Source: Alphaproteobacteria bacterium (lineage in GTDB: Bacteria > Pseudomonadota > Alphaproteobacteria > Sphingomonadales > Sphingomonadaceae). Taken from it: 64,000 nt of DNA. Position numbers and translations under genes: made by a program. Under the pieces are notes generated by a model that made no database searches, was not told the origin of the DNA, and saw only the letters and a program-made list of their open reading frames with translations. The stretch spans positions 1 through 64,000 of the forward strand of contig JAFANP010000006.1 of assembly GCA_019232625.1 (NCBI GenBank), in the 5' to 3' direction. Shown here piece by piece: positions 36,748-47,384 of this stretch (position 1 is the stretch's first letter; every line of letters begins with the position of its first letter).

Positions 36748-36823
36748 TGGTGCCGCTTGAGGGACTCGAACCCACGACCCCATCATTACGAATGATGTGC
36801 TCTACCAGCTGAGCTAAAGCGGC
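36748..36823 (-). tRNA. tRNA-Thr (CGT)
   Basis: This 76-nt cloverleaf on the minus strand runs from GCCGCTTTAGCTCAGCTGG to an encoded CCA (complement of 36748-36750). The anticodon loop TTCGTAA gives anticodon CGT (complement of 36788-36790), which reads ACG. The T-arm GTGGGTTCGAGTCCC and the acceptor stem pair fully. It lies just upstream of the seven-gene operon on the same strand. Confidence 0.97.
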
Positions 36824-37105
36824 GCTCCCGGGGAGCGGGCCCTCTATCAGCGCGCCGCAGGCGTGACAAGCGGCGCGCGACCTTCGAAGACGCCGCCTCG
36901 AGATGGCGCGGCGGCTCCTTGGGACGGGGCGAGTGGGTATCGGCTCCGCCCGTCGCGACGAGGACCGAGCCTGGCGAAGCCCGTCCGGAGCGACGCCTCA
37001 GGCGCGGAAGGGGTTCGTCCCCAACGGCGAAAGACTTAACGCTTCTTCAACCATGACCGGTGCATGCCTCGCTCAACGAATTGGGGCAGAGGCAAGGACC
37101 GCCTG

Positions 37106-38377
37106 ATGGACAGCCTGCGGGCATTCGACGACGAGGCCGGCTACGGCGCGAGCGGGGACGACGAGGTCGCCATCGAGGCGCCCCCGGAGATCGGCACCGA
37201 CGAGCGGCGCATGCACGTGCGCGCCTACAATTACTGGGTGTCGCTGCTCGATGGCCGGCCCTTCCCGTCGATCAAGGACCTCGATCCGCGCACCCTCGGC
37301 GACTTCGGGCCGCACAGCGTGCTCCTCGATTTCAGCGAAGGCGGCGACGATCCCAAGGTCGCGTGGCTCGGCAGCGCGCTTCGCGAGGAATGCGACCTGC
37401 TCGGCGACATCAGGCGGATCAGCGACGTGCCCAAGCGCTCGCTGCTCTCGCGCCTCACCGACCACTATCTCCAGATCATCGCCAATTCGGCGCCGATCGG
37501 ATTCGAGGCGGAGTTCGTCGGCCAGCGCGGCCACAACACCATGTATCGCGGCATCCTCATGCCCTTCTCCTCGACCGGCGAGGCGATCGACTTCATCTAC
37601 GGGGTGATCAACTGGAAGGAGATCGCCGACAGCCACACCGCCGCCGCCATCGCCCGCGAGGCGAGCACGGCGCTGGCCGCCGCGCCGACCCCGGCCGCAA
37701 GCCCGGTCTGGGCCGACGGCCCCAATTCCGCGCCGCCGGCGCCGCACCATCCCGCTCCCGAGGAGGCGGTGTGGGGGGAGCCGGAGCTGCCCTTCGACGC
37801 AGCCCTCGCCGATCACCTCTCCGCCGCGCGCGAATGCGCCGAGGCGGCCGGCCATGCCGAGACCCGCAGCCGCTCGGCGCTCTATCGCGCCCTCGGCCAT
37901 GCCTACGACTTCGCCCTCGCCGCCGAGGCGGAGCCGCAGGACTATGCGGAGATGCTCCACGACGCCGGGATCAAGGCGCAGGCGCGGGCGCCGATGACCG
38001 CGGTCGCCAAGCTCGTCTTCGGCGCCGGCGCGGACAAGGCCCGCCTCACCGAATTCGCCGCCGCCCTCGCCTGGGCGAAGCGCGAGGCGCTGCCGATGGG
38101 CGGCCTCGTCGCCTATCTCGAATCCGCCGACGGCGGCCTCAAGGCGGTCGTTCAGGCGGAGCGACGCGCCCGTCGTCCGCAGGCGAAGCCCGACGCCGGC
38201 GCGGCCGCGCGCGACGCGCTCCGCGCCGCCCGCATCCTCGGCCATGTCGACATCGCCGCGGGCGGGGAGGAGTTCGTCCTGCTCGTCGCCCGACGCGACG
38301 ACGTCGGCGGCCTCGCGGTCGTCGCCGCGGTCCGCGACGCCGCCCTTCTCGACAAGGCGATACGCAAGGCCGCCTGA
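37106..38377 (+). CDS. PAS-like domain protein of unknown function
   Basis: In this 423-residue protein, the N-terminal third (about 30-165; ERRMHVRAYNYWVSLLDGRPFPSIKDLDPRTLGDFGPHSVLLDF to RGILMPFSSTGEAIDFIYGVINWKEIAD) has the length and end motif of PAS domains, as in the PAS_5-type proteins common in alphaproteobacteria. A proline/alanine-rich linker (180-220) leads to a helical C-terminal region. No transmitter or output domain is seen. I chose the ATG at 37106 (AAGGA seven bases upstream) over the in-frame ATG at 37064. It is followed after 92 bases by the NAD-glutamate dehydrogenase. Confidence 0.82.
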   Translation: MDSLRAFDDEAGYGASGDDEVAIEAPPEIGTDERRMHVRAYNYWVSLLDGRPFPSIKDLDPRTLGDFGPHSVLLDFSEGGDDPKVAWLGSALREECDLLGDIRRISDVPKRSLLSRLTDHYLQIIANSAPIGFEAEFVGQRGHNTMYRGILMPFSSTGEAIDFIYGVINWKEIADSHTAAAIAREASTALAAAPTPAASPVWADGPNSAPPAPHHPAPEEAVWGEPELPFDAALADHLSAARECAEAAGHAETRSRSALYRALGHAYDFALAAEAEPQDYAEMLHDAGIKAQARAPMTAVAKLVFGAGADKARLTEFAAALAWAKREALPMGGLVAYLESADGGLKAVVQAERRARRPQAKPDAGAAARDALRAARILGHVDIAAGGEEFVLLVARRDDVGGLAVVAAVRDAALLDKAIRKAA

Positions 38378-38469
38378 CGCCGGCCTAGGCTTGCCCCTCC
38401 CGCGCCACAGGAGCATAGGGCCCCCGAAGCACGACCCCGCGGCCCGCGGCCGCCCTTCGGGAGCCCAGT

Positions 38470-41400
38470 ATGACTTCGGACAGCATGGTCGCGGACGCCC
38501 CCGCCGACGTGCAGATTGTCGACGCCCTCGCCCACCATCTCGTCGAAGGCGCACTGCCCGGCGAGCTCGCCGACTTCACCGACGAGGACCGCATCGCCGC
38601 CGCGGAGTTCGTCGCGGCCTGCGCCCGGCGGCGGCCCAGCGGCATAGCCCTGGTCCGCGTCGAGTCGCTCGGCGGCGCGCTCGGCCAGAGGCGGATGCGC
38701 ATCGGAATCGTCAACGACGACATGCCCTTCCTGGTCGATTCCGTCGCCAACACGCTCGCCGCCCGCGGCCTCACCGTCCATCGCCTCCTCCACCCGGTGG
38801 TGTGCGTCACCCGCGACGAGAATGACTGCCTCCTCGCCGTGGAGCCGCGCTGCGACGAGCGGGAGCGGCGCGAATCGATGATGTACCTGGAGGTCGACCG
38901 CGTCGACGCGAAGGGCCGGCGGGACATCGTCGCGGAGATCCACCGCGTCCTCGCCGACGTCCGCGCCGTGGTGGCCGACTGGCCGTCGATGCAGGCGCAG
39001 ATGCGGGCCGACGCGGCGGAGGCGGAGGGCGACGGCGCGGAGCTGCTGCGCTGGTTCGCCGACGGCGCCATGACCCTGCTCGGCTATGAGGTCGAGCATC
39101 CCGAAGGCCCGTCGACCGGCGCCCTCGGACTGTTCCGCCTGCCCGGCGACCCGACCGACCCCGGCGGCGCGATCGGCGCGATGCGCTATTTCGAGGAGGG
39201 CGGCGCCGTGCCGCTCCTCGCCAAGGCCGAGCGACGCGCTTCGGTCCACCGCCGCGTGCCGCTCGACCTCGTCGTCGTGCCGGTCCGCAAGGACGGCAAG
39301 GTCGTGGCGATCGGCGTCCATGCCGGGCTGTGGACCAGCCAGGCGCTGAGCGCGCCCGTCGAGGAGGTGCCGCTGCTGCGCGAGCGGCTGAAGATATTGG
39401 AGCGCCATTTCGGCTTCGACCAGGCCGGCCACAGCGGCAAGGCGTTGCGCCACGCCGTGACCGCCCTCCCCCACGACCTCCTGTGCAACCTGACGATGGA
39501 TTCGGTGCGCGAGCTGGTGACGACCGCCATGTCGCTGGCCGACCGGCCGCGGCCGACCCTGATCCTCGCCCGCTCGATCCTCAAGGGCAACATGTTCGCG
39601 TTCGTCTGGCTGCCCCGCGACGAGCTCACCACCGCCCGACGCCTCGCCATCGGCGAGATGATCCGGCAGGCCTCCGACGGACGGATATCGAACTGGTCGG
39701 TCGAGCTGGGCGACGGCGACCTCGCGCTGATCCGCTACACGCTCTACATCGGCCCCGAGACGCCGACGCCCGACGTCCCGGCGCTCGACCGCAAGCTCGA
39801 CGCGATGGTGCGCGGCTGGGCCCCGGCGGTGGAGGAGGCGCTGGGCGACATGGTCGGCCCGCAGCGCGCGACGCGCCTCGCCCTCACCTATTTCGACGAC
39901 CTGCCGGAGACCTATCGTCTGTCGACCGAGCCCCGCGAGGCGGCGCTCGACATCATCCGCATCTGCGAGCTGAGCGGCGCCGCCGGCCGCGACGCCCGCC
40001 TCTATCGCGAGCCCGGCGACGGCCCGGTACGCCTGCGCCTCAAGACCTATCGCCTCGGCGACCTCATCCCCCTTTCCGACGCCGTGCCGGTGTTCGAGAA
40101 TTTCGGCTTCCGGGTGCTGGAGGAGAAGCCCTGGGGGCTGGACGAGGGGCGGCTCGGCTACATCCACGAATTCCTGCTCGAGACCCGCTCCGGCGACGCC
40201 GCGGCGGTGCTCGACCGCGCCGAGCTGGTCGAGCGGGCGATCGCCGAGGTGCTCGAGGGGAAGGCGGAGAACGACGTCTTCAACCAGCTGCTCGTCGCCA
40301 CCGGCCTCAGCCAGCGCGACGTCGTCCTGTTCCGCGCCTGGTTCCGCTACCTGCGCCAGGGCGGCCTCTCCTACTCGATGGTGACCGTCGTCGAGGCGCT
40401 GCGCAAGGCGCCGGTCGTGACCCGGTCGATCATCGCCCTGTTCGACGCGCTGCACGGCCCGGAGAGGAACGGCGGCCGGGACGCCGCCGTCGCGGCCGCG
40501 CAGGCCGAGATTGCCGAGGGGCTGGGCGGCGTCGCCGCGATCGACGAGGACCGCATCCTCCGCCTGATCCACGCCGTCGTTAACGCGACCCTGCGGACCA
40601 ACGCCTTCGCCCCGGCGGGCCGCGAGGCGCTCGCCTTCAAGCTCGACAGCGCCAGGATCCCCAACCTGCCGCAGCCGCTGCCGTGGCGCGAGATCTGGGT
40701 CTATTCGCCGCGGGTCGAGGGCATACACCTTCGCGGCGGGCCGATCGCCCGCGGCGGCCTCCGCTGGTCCGACCGGCGCGACGACTTCCGAACCGAGATA
40801 CTCGGCCTGATGAAGGCGCAGCTGGTCAAGAACGCGGTGATCGTGCCGACCGGCGCCAAGGGGGGCTTCTATCCCAAGCACCTGCCGCCGACGAGCGAGC
40901 GCGACGCCTGGCTCGCCGAGGGCACGGAGAGCTACCGCATCTTCATCCGCGCCCTGCTCTCCGTCACCGACAACATCGTCGAGGGCAAGGTCGTCCATCC
41001 GCAGGGCGTCGCGGTGCTCGACGGCGACGATCCCTATTTCGTGGTCGCCGCCGACAAGGGCACGGCCACCTTCTCCGACGTCGCCAACGCGATCGCGCTG
41101 GAGCGCAATTTCTGGCTCGGCGACGCCTTCGCCAGCGGCGGCAGCCACGGCTACGACCACAAGGCGATGGGAATCACCGCCAAGGGCGCCTGGGTCTCCG
41201 TCCAGCGTCACTTCCGCGAGATGGGGATCGACGTTCAGAGCGACCCGATCCGGGTCGCCGGCGTCGGCGACATGTCGGGCGACGTGTTCGGCAACGGCAT
41301 GCTGCTCTCGAGATCGCTGAAGCTCGTCGCCGCGTTCGACCACCGCCACATCTTCCTCGATCCCGATCCCGATCCGGCGCGCAGCTGGGAGGAGCGCAAC

Positions 41401-43125
41401 CGCATGTTCCACCTGCCGCGTTCGTCGTGGGAGGATTACGACCGCTCGCTCCTCTCGGCGGGCGGCGGAATCTTCCCGCGCAGCCAGAAGATCATCCCGG
41501 TGACGCCCGAGGTGAGGGCGCTGCTCGAGCTTCACCAGGACGAGATCGACCCGGCCGGGCTGATGACCGCGATCCTCAAGGCGCCGGTCGACCTGCTCTG
41601 GTTCGGCGGCATCGGCACCTACATCAAGGCCCGCTCCGAGACGAACCCGGAGGTCGGCGACCCGGCCAACGACCCGATCCGGATCAACGGCGAGGACATT
41701 CGCGCCAAGGCGATCGGCGAGGGCGCCAACCTCGCCATCACCCAGGCCGGGCGGATCGAGTTCAGCGCGGCGGGCGGCCGCTGCAACACCGACTTCATCG
41801 ACAATTCGGCCGGCGTCGACTGCTCGGACAACGAGGTCAACATCAAGATCCCGCTCAACCGGGAGATGGTGGAGGGCCGGCTCTCGTTCGAGGCGCGCAA
41901 CGCCCTGCTCGCCGAGATGACGGACGAGGTCGCCGCGATCGTCCTCGAGGACAACCGCCTGCAGACGCTCGCGCTGTCGATCGCCGAGCGCGGCGGGGCG
42001 GCCGAGCTGCCGCCGCTGATCCGCGCCATCGAGATCCTGGAGGAGAGCGGGCGCCTCAACCGCGCCGTCGAGGGGCTGCAGTCCAACGAGGAGCTGATGC
42101 GCCGCGCGCAGGAGAATCGGAGCCTCACCCGGCCGGAGCTCGCCGTCGTCCTCTCCACCTCGAAGATGGCGCTTCAGGCGGCGCTCGAGGCCGGCCGGAT
42201 CACGGAGGACCCGACCCTCACGCCGGAGCTGCTCGCCGCCTTCCCTGCGACCATGCAGGCCCGGCACCGCGAGGCGATCGAGCAGCATCGCCTGCGCCGG
42301 GAGATCATCGCCACCAAGATCGCCAACCGCTTCGTCAACCGCCTGGGCATCACCGCCATCTTCGCGCTGAGCGAGGAGGAGGGCGCCTCGTTCGGCCAGA
42401 CCGCCGCCGCGTTCGTGGCCGCCGAACGCCTGTTCGACATGCAGGAATTCTGGGAGACGCTCGACACGGCTGACTTGCCCGAGCAGCTTCGCCTCGAGCT
42501 GTTCGACCAGGCCTCAAAGGCCCTGCAGCTCCACATCGCCGACATCCTGCGCAACACCTCGGGCTCGACCAAGCTCGCCGAGATGGTCGGCGACCTCGCG
42601 CCCGGCCTCGAGCAGCTCAGCGCCGTCGTCGGCGGGCTGCTGCGGCGCGAGGTCGCGGCGGAAGCGGCGGCGCGGCGGCAGCGGCTGCTCGACCTCGGCG
42701 CGCCGGCCGCGATCGCGGAGCGGATCGTCCGGCTGTTCGAGCTCAACGGCGGAATCGGCATCGCCGCTTTGGGCAAGCGCCTCGGGCTCGACGTCATCTC
42801 CCTCACCAAGGCCTATACCCGGCTCGGGGAAACGCTGGCGCTGGACTGGGCGCAGGGGGCGGCCAACCGAATCCAGGCCCGCGACCAGTGGGAGCGGCTG
42901 CTGACCGCCGGCCTCGCCCGCGATTTCGAGCAGCTCCGTCTCGACTTCCTCGCCCGCCGCAAGGCGGACGACCCGGACGAGGCGGTCGAGAAATGGGCCG
43001 CCGCTCAGGGCCCGCGCATCGACCAGTTCCGCCGCGTCGTCGACCGCGCCCGCAACGCCGCGGTCACCACCGCGCCGATGCTGGCCCAGGTCGCTACCCA
43101 GGCCCGCGTGCTGCTCGGGCGGTAG
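38470..43125 (+). CDS. gdhB: NAD-specific glutamate dehydrogenase, 180-kDa class
   Basis: This 1551-residue enzyme oxidatively deaminates glutamate to 2-oxoglutarate and ammonia in the cytosol, feeding the TCA cycle. The regulatory ACT-like N-terminal half (to about 680) is followed by the catalytic region with VPTGAKGGFYPKHLP near 795-810 and the NAD-binding VAGVGDMSGDVFGNGM near 930-945, then a C-terminal helical tail. Length and order match the large L-GDH family of proteobacteria and actinobacteria (about 1600). The ATG at 38470 has GGGAG upstream. It is a natural end-point for glutamate produced by the hut cluster in this window. No frameshift is seen. Confidence 0.97.
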   Translation: MTSDSMVADAPADVQIVDALAHHLVEGALPGELADFTDEDRIAAAEFVAACARRRPSGIALVRVESLGGALGQRRMRIGIVNDDMPFLVDSVANTLAARGLTVHRLLHPVVCVTRDENDCLLAVEPRCDERERRESMMYLEVDRVDAKGRRDIVAEIHRVLADVRAVVADWPSMQAQMRADAAEAEGDGAELLRWFADGAMTLLGYEVEHPEGPSTGALGLFRLPGDPTDPGGAIGAMRYFEEGGAVPLLAKAERRASVHRRVPLDLVVVPVRKDGKVVAIGVHAGLWTSQALSAPVEEVPLLRERLKILERHFGFDQAGHSGKALRHAVTALPHDLLCNLTMDSVRELVTTAMSLADRPRPTLILARSILKGNMFAFVWLPRDELTTARRLAIGEMIRQASDGRISNWSVELGDGDLALIRYTLYIGPETPTPDVPALDRKLDAMVRGWAPAVEEALGDMVGPQRATRLALTYFDDLPETYRLSTEPREAALDIIRICELSGAAGRDARLYREPGDGPVRLRLKTYRLGDLIPLSDAVPVFENFGFRVLEEKPWGLDEGRLGYIHEFLLETRSGDAAAVLDRAELVERAIAEVLEGKAENDVFNQLLVATGLSQRDVVLFRAWFRYLRQGGLSYSMVTVVEALRKAPVVTRSIIALFDALHGPERNGGRDAAVAAAQAEIAEGLGGVAAIDEDRILRLIHAVVNATLRTNAFAPAGREALAFKLDSARIPNLPQPLPWREIWVYSPRVEGIHLRGGPIARGGLRWSDRRDDFRTEILGLMKAQLVKNAVIVPTGAKGGFYPKHLPPTSERDAWLAEGTESYRIFIRALLSVTDNIVEGKVVHPQGVAVLDGDDPYFVVAADKGTATFSDVANAIALERNFWLGDAFASGGSHGYDHKAMGITAKGAWVSVQRHFREMGIDVQSDPIRVAGVGDMSGDVFGNGMLLSRSLKLVAAFDHRHIFLDPDPDPARSWEERNRMFHLPRSSWEDYDRSLLSAGGGIFPRSQKIIPVTPEVRALLELHQDEIDPAGLMTAILKAPVDLLWFGGIGTYIKARSETNPEVGDPANDPIRINGEDIRAKAIGEGANLAITQAGRIEFSAAGGRCNTDFIDNSAGVDCSDNEVNIKIPLNREMVEGRLSFEARNALLAEMTDEVAAIVLEDNRLQTLALSIAERGGAAELPPLIRAIEILEESGRLNRAVEGLQSNEELMRRAQENRSLTRPELAVVLSTSKMALQAALEAGRITEDPTLTPELLAAFPATMQARHREAIEQHRLRREIIATKIANRFVNRLGITAIFALSEEEGASFGQTAAAFVAAERLFDMQEFWETLDTADLPEQLRLELFDQASKALQLHIADILRNTSGSTKLAEMVGDLAPGLEQLSAVVGGLLRREVAAEAAARRQRLLDLGAPAAIAERIVRLFELNGGIGIAALGKRLGLDVISLTKAYTRLGETLALDWAQGAANRIQARDQWERLLTAGLARDFEQLRLDFLARRKADDPDEAVEKWAAAQGPRIDQFRRVVDRARNAAVTTAPMLAQVATQARVLLGR

Positions 43126-43143
43126 GCCCGCCAAGCGGGACGA

Positions 43144-43371
43144 TCAGCGACCCGGGCTGCGCCGCTCGAACAGCCACACCCTTATCGCGCTCGCCAGATT
43201 GCTGGGGTCGCGGGCCTCGACCCGCGCCGCGTCGATGCGCGCGACCAGCGCGTTGAGCGGCACCCCCTCCGCCTCCGCGGCCTCGCGCAGCGCGTCCCAG
43301 AAGACGGGTTCCAGGCTGATCGATGTGGCATGGCCGGCGATCATCATCGAGCGCTTGACGGGACCTGCCAT
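43144..43371 (-). CDS. ribbon-helix-helix domain protein
   Basis: This 75-residue protein is of the RHH_4 type. The strand MMIAGHATSISLEPVFWDALREAAEAEGVPLNALVARIDAAR gives the Arc-like strand followed by two helices. It is a possible small DNA-binding regulator, but many RHH_4 proteins are orphans with unknown targets. It follows phbB by 10 bases on the same strand and is probably cotranscribed. It converges on the NAD-GDH gene 18 bases away. Confidence 0.88.
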   Translation of the reverse strand: MAGPVKRSMMIAGHATSISLEPVFWDALREAAEAEGVPLNALVARIDAARVEARDPSNLASAIRVWLFERRSPGR

Positions 43372-43381
43372 TACGGCCCGA

Positions 43382-44104
43382 TCAATACATGTGCTGGCCG
43401 CCGTTGATGCTGAGCGTCGAGCCGGTGATGAACCCCGCCTCCTCGCCGCACAGGAAGGCGACGCCGCGGGCGATCTCCTCCGCCTTGCCGAGCCGGCCGA
43501 CCGGGATGCGGGCGACGATCTTGGCGAGCACGTCCTCGGGCACGGCGGCGACCATCTCCGTATCGATATAGCCGGGGGCGATGGCGTTCACCGTGACGCC
43601 GCCGCGGGCGCCTTCCTGCGCGAGGGCCTTGGTGAAGCCGTGGATGCCGGACTTGGCGGCGGCGTAATTGACCTGCCCATATTGGCCCGCCTGGCCGTTG
43701 ATCGAGCCGATGTTGACGATCCGGCCGAACTTGCGCTCCTGCATGCCCTCGAACACCGCCTTGGCCATGTTGAAGCAGCCGCCGAGATTGACGTCGATCA
43801 CCTCGTCCCACATCTCGCGCGTCATCCGCTTCATCGTCGCGTCGCGGGTGATGCCGGCATTGTTGACGAGCACGTCGATGGGCCCGAGCTCCTCGGCGAT
43901 GCGGCGGCAGCCTTCGAGACAGGCGTCGAAATCGCTGACGTCCCATTTATAGGCCTTGATGCCGGTCCGCTCGGTGAATTCCGCCGCCTTCCGCTCGTTG
44001 CCCGCATAATTGGCGGCGACCGTCATCCCCGCGTCGCGGAGCGCGACGCTGATCGCCTCGCCTATGCCCCTGGTGCCGCCGGTGACGACTGCAACTCGTG
44101 CCAT
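43382..44104 (-). CDS. phbB: acetoacetyl-CoA reductase
   Basis: This 240-residue short-chain dehydrogenase reduces acetoacetyl-CoA to (R)-3-hydroxybutyryl-CoA with NADPH for polyhydroxyalkanoate synthesis. The cofactor loop is VVTGGTRGIGEAI (6-18), followed by NNAGITRDATMKRM, the catalytic serine in NIGSINGQAGQYGQVNYAAAKSG with Tyr-x3-Lys, and the C-terminal GSTLSINGGQHMY characteristic of PhaB/PhbB. The ATG at 44104 is used because the longer frame upstream runs into hemH. No PHA synthase is in the window. Confidence 0.95.
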   Translation of the reverse strand: MARVAVVTGGTRGIGEAISVALRDAGMTVAANYAGNERKAAEFTERTGIKAYKWDVSDFDACLEGCRRIAEELGPIDVLVNNAGITRDATMKRMTREMWDEVIDVNLGGCFNMAKAVFEGMQERKFGRIVNIGSINGQAGQYGQVNYAAAKSGIHGFTKALAQEGARGGVTVNAIAPGYIDTEMVAAVPEDVLAKIVARIPVGRLGKAEEIARGVAFLCGEEAGFITGSTLSINGGQHMY

Positions 44105-44138
44105 GGCTCTCTCTCCTGTTTTTTCTTGTGGGGCGCCC

Positions 44139-45143
44139 TTACGGTGCGCCCAGCCAACCTTCAAGTTCGCGGCGCAGCAGCGCTTCCAGCATGGCCAGGC
44201 CCGGCGCGCTGTCGTTGAGGCAGGGAAGGTAGGCGAAGTGGGTGCCGCCCGCGGCCAGGAAGGTGTCGCGCCCCCGGATCGCCAGCTCCTCGAGCGTCTC
44301 GAGGCAGTCCGCGGAGAAGCCGGGGGCGAGAATGGCGACGCGGGTGACGCCCGTGGCCGGCAGGGCGGCGAGCGTCGCGTCGGTCGCGGGCTCCAGCCAC
44401 TTGGCGCGGCCGAAGCGCGACTGGAAGGTGACGGTCAGCGCCCGCCCCGACGCCTCGGCGAGCAGGCGCGCCGTCTTGCGGCAGTGGCAATGATAGGGGT
44501 CGCCGAGCTCCAGCGTCCGCTGGGGCATGCCGTGGAAGCTTGCGAGGATCGCCTGGGGTTCGAAGTCGAGCCCGGCGAGCTGCGCCTCCAGCCGGGCCGC
44601 GAGCGCGGCTATGTAGCCGGGATCGTCATGATAAGGCGGCAGCGTGCGCACCGCCGGCTGCCAGCGCATGCGGCGAAGGTGGAGGAAGGCCTCGTCGTTC
44701 GCCGTGGCGGTCGTCGCCGCGCAATATTGCGGATAGAGCGGCGCGATCAGGATCCGCTCGCAGCCCGCCGCCTTGAGCGCGTCGATCCGCTCGGGAATCG
44801 CCGGGCGGCCGTAGCGCATCGCATGGTCGACGATCACCTGGTCGCCGAACGCGCCGGCCAGCGCCCGCGCCTGCCGGGCGGTGATCGCCGCGAGCGGGGA
44901 GCCTTCCTCGGTCCACACCTGGCGGTAGGCGTGGGCGGACTTCCTCGGCCGGGTGCGCAGGATCACGCCGCGCAGGATCGGCTGCCAGACGAGCTGCGGG
45001 ATCTCGATGACTCGCGGGTCGGAGAGGAACTCCTTGAGGTAGAGGCGGACGGAGCCCGGCTCGGGCGCGTTGGGAGTGCCGAGGTTGATCAGCAGCACGC
45101 CGATCCTCGGCGGCGGGACCGGCGGATGTCCGGACGGCCTCAT
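44139..45143 (-). CDS. hemH: ferrochelatase
   Basis: HemH inserts iron into protoporphyrin IX in the last step of haem synthesis. The 334-residue protein has [33 protein letters not shown] at the N-terminus, the active-site His in [27 protein letters not shown] and the conserved Glu region [16 protein letters not shown]. The ATG at 45143 overlaps the stop of the upstream molybdenum hydroxylase gene by four bases (ATGA). Its pairing with that gene looks accidental in function but is real in layout. Confidence 0.96.
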   Translation of the reverse strand: MRPSGHPPVPPPRIGVLLINLGTPNAPEPGSVRLYLKEFLSDPRVIEIPQLVWQPILRGVILRTRPRKSAHAYRQVWTEEGSPLAAITARQARALAGAFGDQVIVDHAMRYGRPAIPERIDALKAAGCERILIAPLYPQYCAATTATANDEAFLHLRRMRWQPAVRTLPPYHDDPGYIAALAARLEAQLAGLDFEPQAILASFHGMPQRTLELGDPYHCHCRKTARLLAEASGRALTVTFQSRFGRAKWLEPATDATLAALPATGVTRVAILAPGFSADCLETLEELAIRGRDTFLAAGGTHFAYLPCLNDSAPGLAMLEALLRRELEGWLGAP

Positions 45144-47365
45144 CCGCCGCTTCCGACGACGAGCGGCAGGGAGCGCAGGCGCTGCCCGGTGAGCGCGAAC
45201 ACGGCATTGGCCATGGCGGGCGCGGCGGTCGGCACTGCAAGCTCGGTGACGCCGCCCGGAGGCGCGCCGCTCTCGACGAGCTCGACGCTCACCTCCGGCG
45301 AGTCGCGGAGCAGCGGGAAGCCGAGATCGCCGAAGCCGTGCACCGCCGGGCGGCCCTGCGACCAGCCGATCGGCTGGCCGCTCGCCGCGGCGATGCCGAA
45401 GAGCAGCCCGCCCTCGACCTGCTGCTTGACGATGTCGGGGTTGACGATCCGGCCGCAATCGACGGCGCAGACGGCCCGGCGCACCCTCACCCTCAGCCCG
45501 GCGGCGATCTCCACCTCGACAAGGGTGGCGATGTACGAGCCGAAGGCGCTGAGGCAGGAGAGGCCCATCGCGCTGCCCGGCTGGCCGCCGTCCCACTGCC
45601 CGATCTGGGTCGCGGCGGTGAGGCATTGCGCCAGCCGCGGGTTGCGGCCGAGCATCTGCATCCGGAAGGAGAAGGGCTCGACATTGGCCTGCCGCGCCAG
45701 CTCGTCGACGAAGCATTCGTTGAAGAAGGCGTTGTAGGCGTGGGCGCCCGACCGCCACAGCCCGAAGCGCATCGCCGGCTCCACCGGGACATGATCGATG
45801 GCGACGGCCGGGATGTCGTAGGGCGGGGCGGCTCCGGCATCGGGTGCGGCGGGGCCGCGGAGGAGGCGCGCCTCGTCGCCGAGCCGCCGCTCGAGCGCGG
45901 GGCGGATGTCCGGCCCGGCGATGCGCGCGGTCCACGACAGGATCGTCCCGCCGGCGCCGAGGCGGGCGGCGAGGCGCGCCGCGGCCGGGGGGCGGAAGCC
46001 GTCCTGCACGCTCTCCTCCAGCCGCGACCAGGTGAGCTGCACCGGCCGCTTGACGCGCTTCGCCAGCACCGCCGCCTGCTCGACGGCACGCGTCTCGATC
46101 TTGCGGCCGTAGCCGCCGCCGATCATCGTGGGGTAGAGAGTCACGTCGCCTTCCCCGACCCCGGCGGCGCGGGCGGCGGCGGCGCGGGCGGCGCCCGGCA
46201 TCTGAACCGGCGCCCAGATCTCCAGGCGTCCGCCGGACCAGCGGGCGGTGGCGTTGAGCGGCTCCAGCGGCGCGTTGGCGGCCGGGCCCGCCCGGTAGGT
46301 GAAAGCGGTCGCGCCCGCCTCGCCGGCCCCGGCCGCCTCGCCGCGCTCGAACAGGCGCTCGCCCTTGCCCGACGCCAGGGCGGCGGCGAGCGCCGCGGCC
46401 CCGTCCTCCGAGGTGGCGGGCGTGCCGGGGGAGCGCCAGGCCGGCCGCCTCGCCGCGAGGGCGCGGTCCGCCGCCCACCAGTTGCTCGCCACGACGGCGA
46501 TCCAGCGGCCGTCCTCGTCGTCGAAGGTGCCGAGCACGCCGGGCATCCTCCTCGCCGCCTCGGCATCGTCGCGGACGATGCGGCTGCCGCCCGTAGGCCC
46601 TGAGCGCACCGAGGCGTAGACCATGCCCGGCAGCCGCACGTCGCCCGCATAGAGCGCGGAACCGTCCACCTTGGCGGGGAGGTCGAGCCTCGGCACCGCC
46701 TGGCCGTAGAGCCGGTCGTCGACGCCGCCCCGCACCGGCAGCGCGTCCGGGACCGTCTCGTCCGCCGCCTCGGCGGCAAGCTCGGCGAAGGACAGGCGTA
46801 GCGCGCCGTTGACGACGAACCCCGCCTTGGTGTCCAGCGTGCGCCAGTCGCCCTTCCAGCGGCGGGCGGCCGCCTTCATCAGCAGCGCCCGCGCCGCCGC
46901 GCCCGCCTCCCGCATCGGCGCCTCGAAGGCGCGGATCGAGGTCGAGCCCGCCGTCGCCATCGCCGTATGCTCTTGGGCGGACCAGCGCCCCGCGCGGCGC
47001 AGCCAGCCGGGAAGGCCGCCCTCGTCGCCCTCGCCGGCGAGCAGGCGGTTGGCGTAGAACGGCCCAAGCGGCGCCGGCTCGACGCCGACGGTGAGCCAGT
47101 CGGCCCCGAGCTCGTCGGCGAGGATCTGCGGCAGGCTGGTCCAGACCCCCTGTCCGAGCTCCGCCTGCGGCACCGCGACGACGACGCGCCCGTCGCCGCC
47201 GATCTTCAGGAAGCCGTTGAGGACGGTTTCGTCCTTCGCTGCGGGCAGGTTGGGCTGGTAGCGGCGCGGCCAGGCCGCCCAGGCGATGAGCAGGCCGACG
47301 CCCGCCCCGCCGCCGACCAGCAAGGTCCGCCGGCTGAAGCCACTTTGCTCGCTGCCTCTCGCCAT
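45140..47365 (-). CDS. molybdenum hydroxylase large subunit (isoquinoline 1-oxidoreductase beta-like), Tat-exported
   Basis: This 741-residue protein of the xanthine dehydrogenase/aldehyde oxidase family carries the molybdopterin cofactor. A twin-arginine signal, [23 protein letters not shown] (10-32), indicates export to the periplasm. Cofactor-contact segments include [38 protein letters not shown] and the late catalytic-Glu region [31 protein letters not shown]. The usual partner, a small [2Fe-2S] subunit of about 150 residues (IorA type), is not adjacent. It starts 20 bases after the MFS stop and overlaps hemH. Confidence 0.92.
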   Translation of the reverse strand: MARGSEQSGFSRRTLLVGGGAGVGLLIAWAAWPRRYQPNLPAAKDETVLNGFLKIGGDGRVVVAVPQAELGQGVWTSLPQILADELGADWLTVGVEPAPLGPFYANRLLAGEGDEGGLPGWLRRAGRWSAQEHTAMATAGSTSIRAFEAPMREAGAAARALLMKAAARRWKGDWRTLDTKAGFVVNGALRLSFAELAAEAADETVPDALPVRGGVDDRLYGQAVPRLDLPAKVDGSALYAGDVRLPGMVYASVRSGPTGGSRIVRDDAEAARRMPGVLGTFDDEDGRWIAVVASNWWAADRALAARRPAWRSPGTPATSEDGAAALAAALASGKGERLFERGEAAGAGEAGATAFTYRAGPAANAPLEPLNATARWSGGRLEIWAPVQMPGAARAAAARAAGVGEGDVTLYPTMIGGGYGRKIETRAVEQAAVLAKRVKRPVQLTWSRLEESVQDGFRPPAAARLAARLGAGGTILSWTARIAGPDIRPALERRLGDEARLLRGPAAPDAGAAPPYDIPAVAIDHVPVEPAMRFGLWRSGAHAYNAFFNECFVDELARQANVEPFSFRMQMLGRNPRLAQCLTAATQIGQWDGGQPGSAMGLSCLSAFGSYIATLVEVEIAAGLRVRVRRAVCAVDCGRIVNPDIVKQQVEGGLLFGIAAASGQPIGWSQGRPAVHGFGDLGFPLLRDSPEVSVELVESGAPPGGVTELAVPTAAPAMANAVFALTGQRLRSLPLVVGSGG

Positions 47366-47384
47366 CCCCCGCCTGATAGAGCGG

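Noticed and set aside
36748-36823. tRNA-Thr as attachment site for an integrated island holding the seven-gene operon
   Set aside because: No repeated copy of the tRNA 3' end was found near 24.4 kb, no integrase is present, and the operon has the same high GC as its surroundings.
38152-42288. A 1378-codon open frame on the minus strand
   Set aside because: It lies entirely antisense to the NAD-glutamate dehydrogenase and PAS-protein ends. High GC leaves third-frame stops rare, and its composition (runs of Arg, Ala, Glu) is that of a shadow frame.
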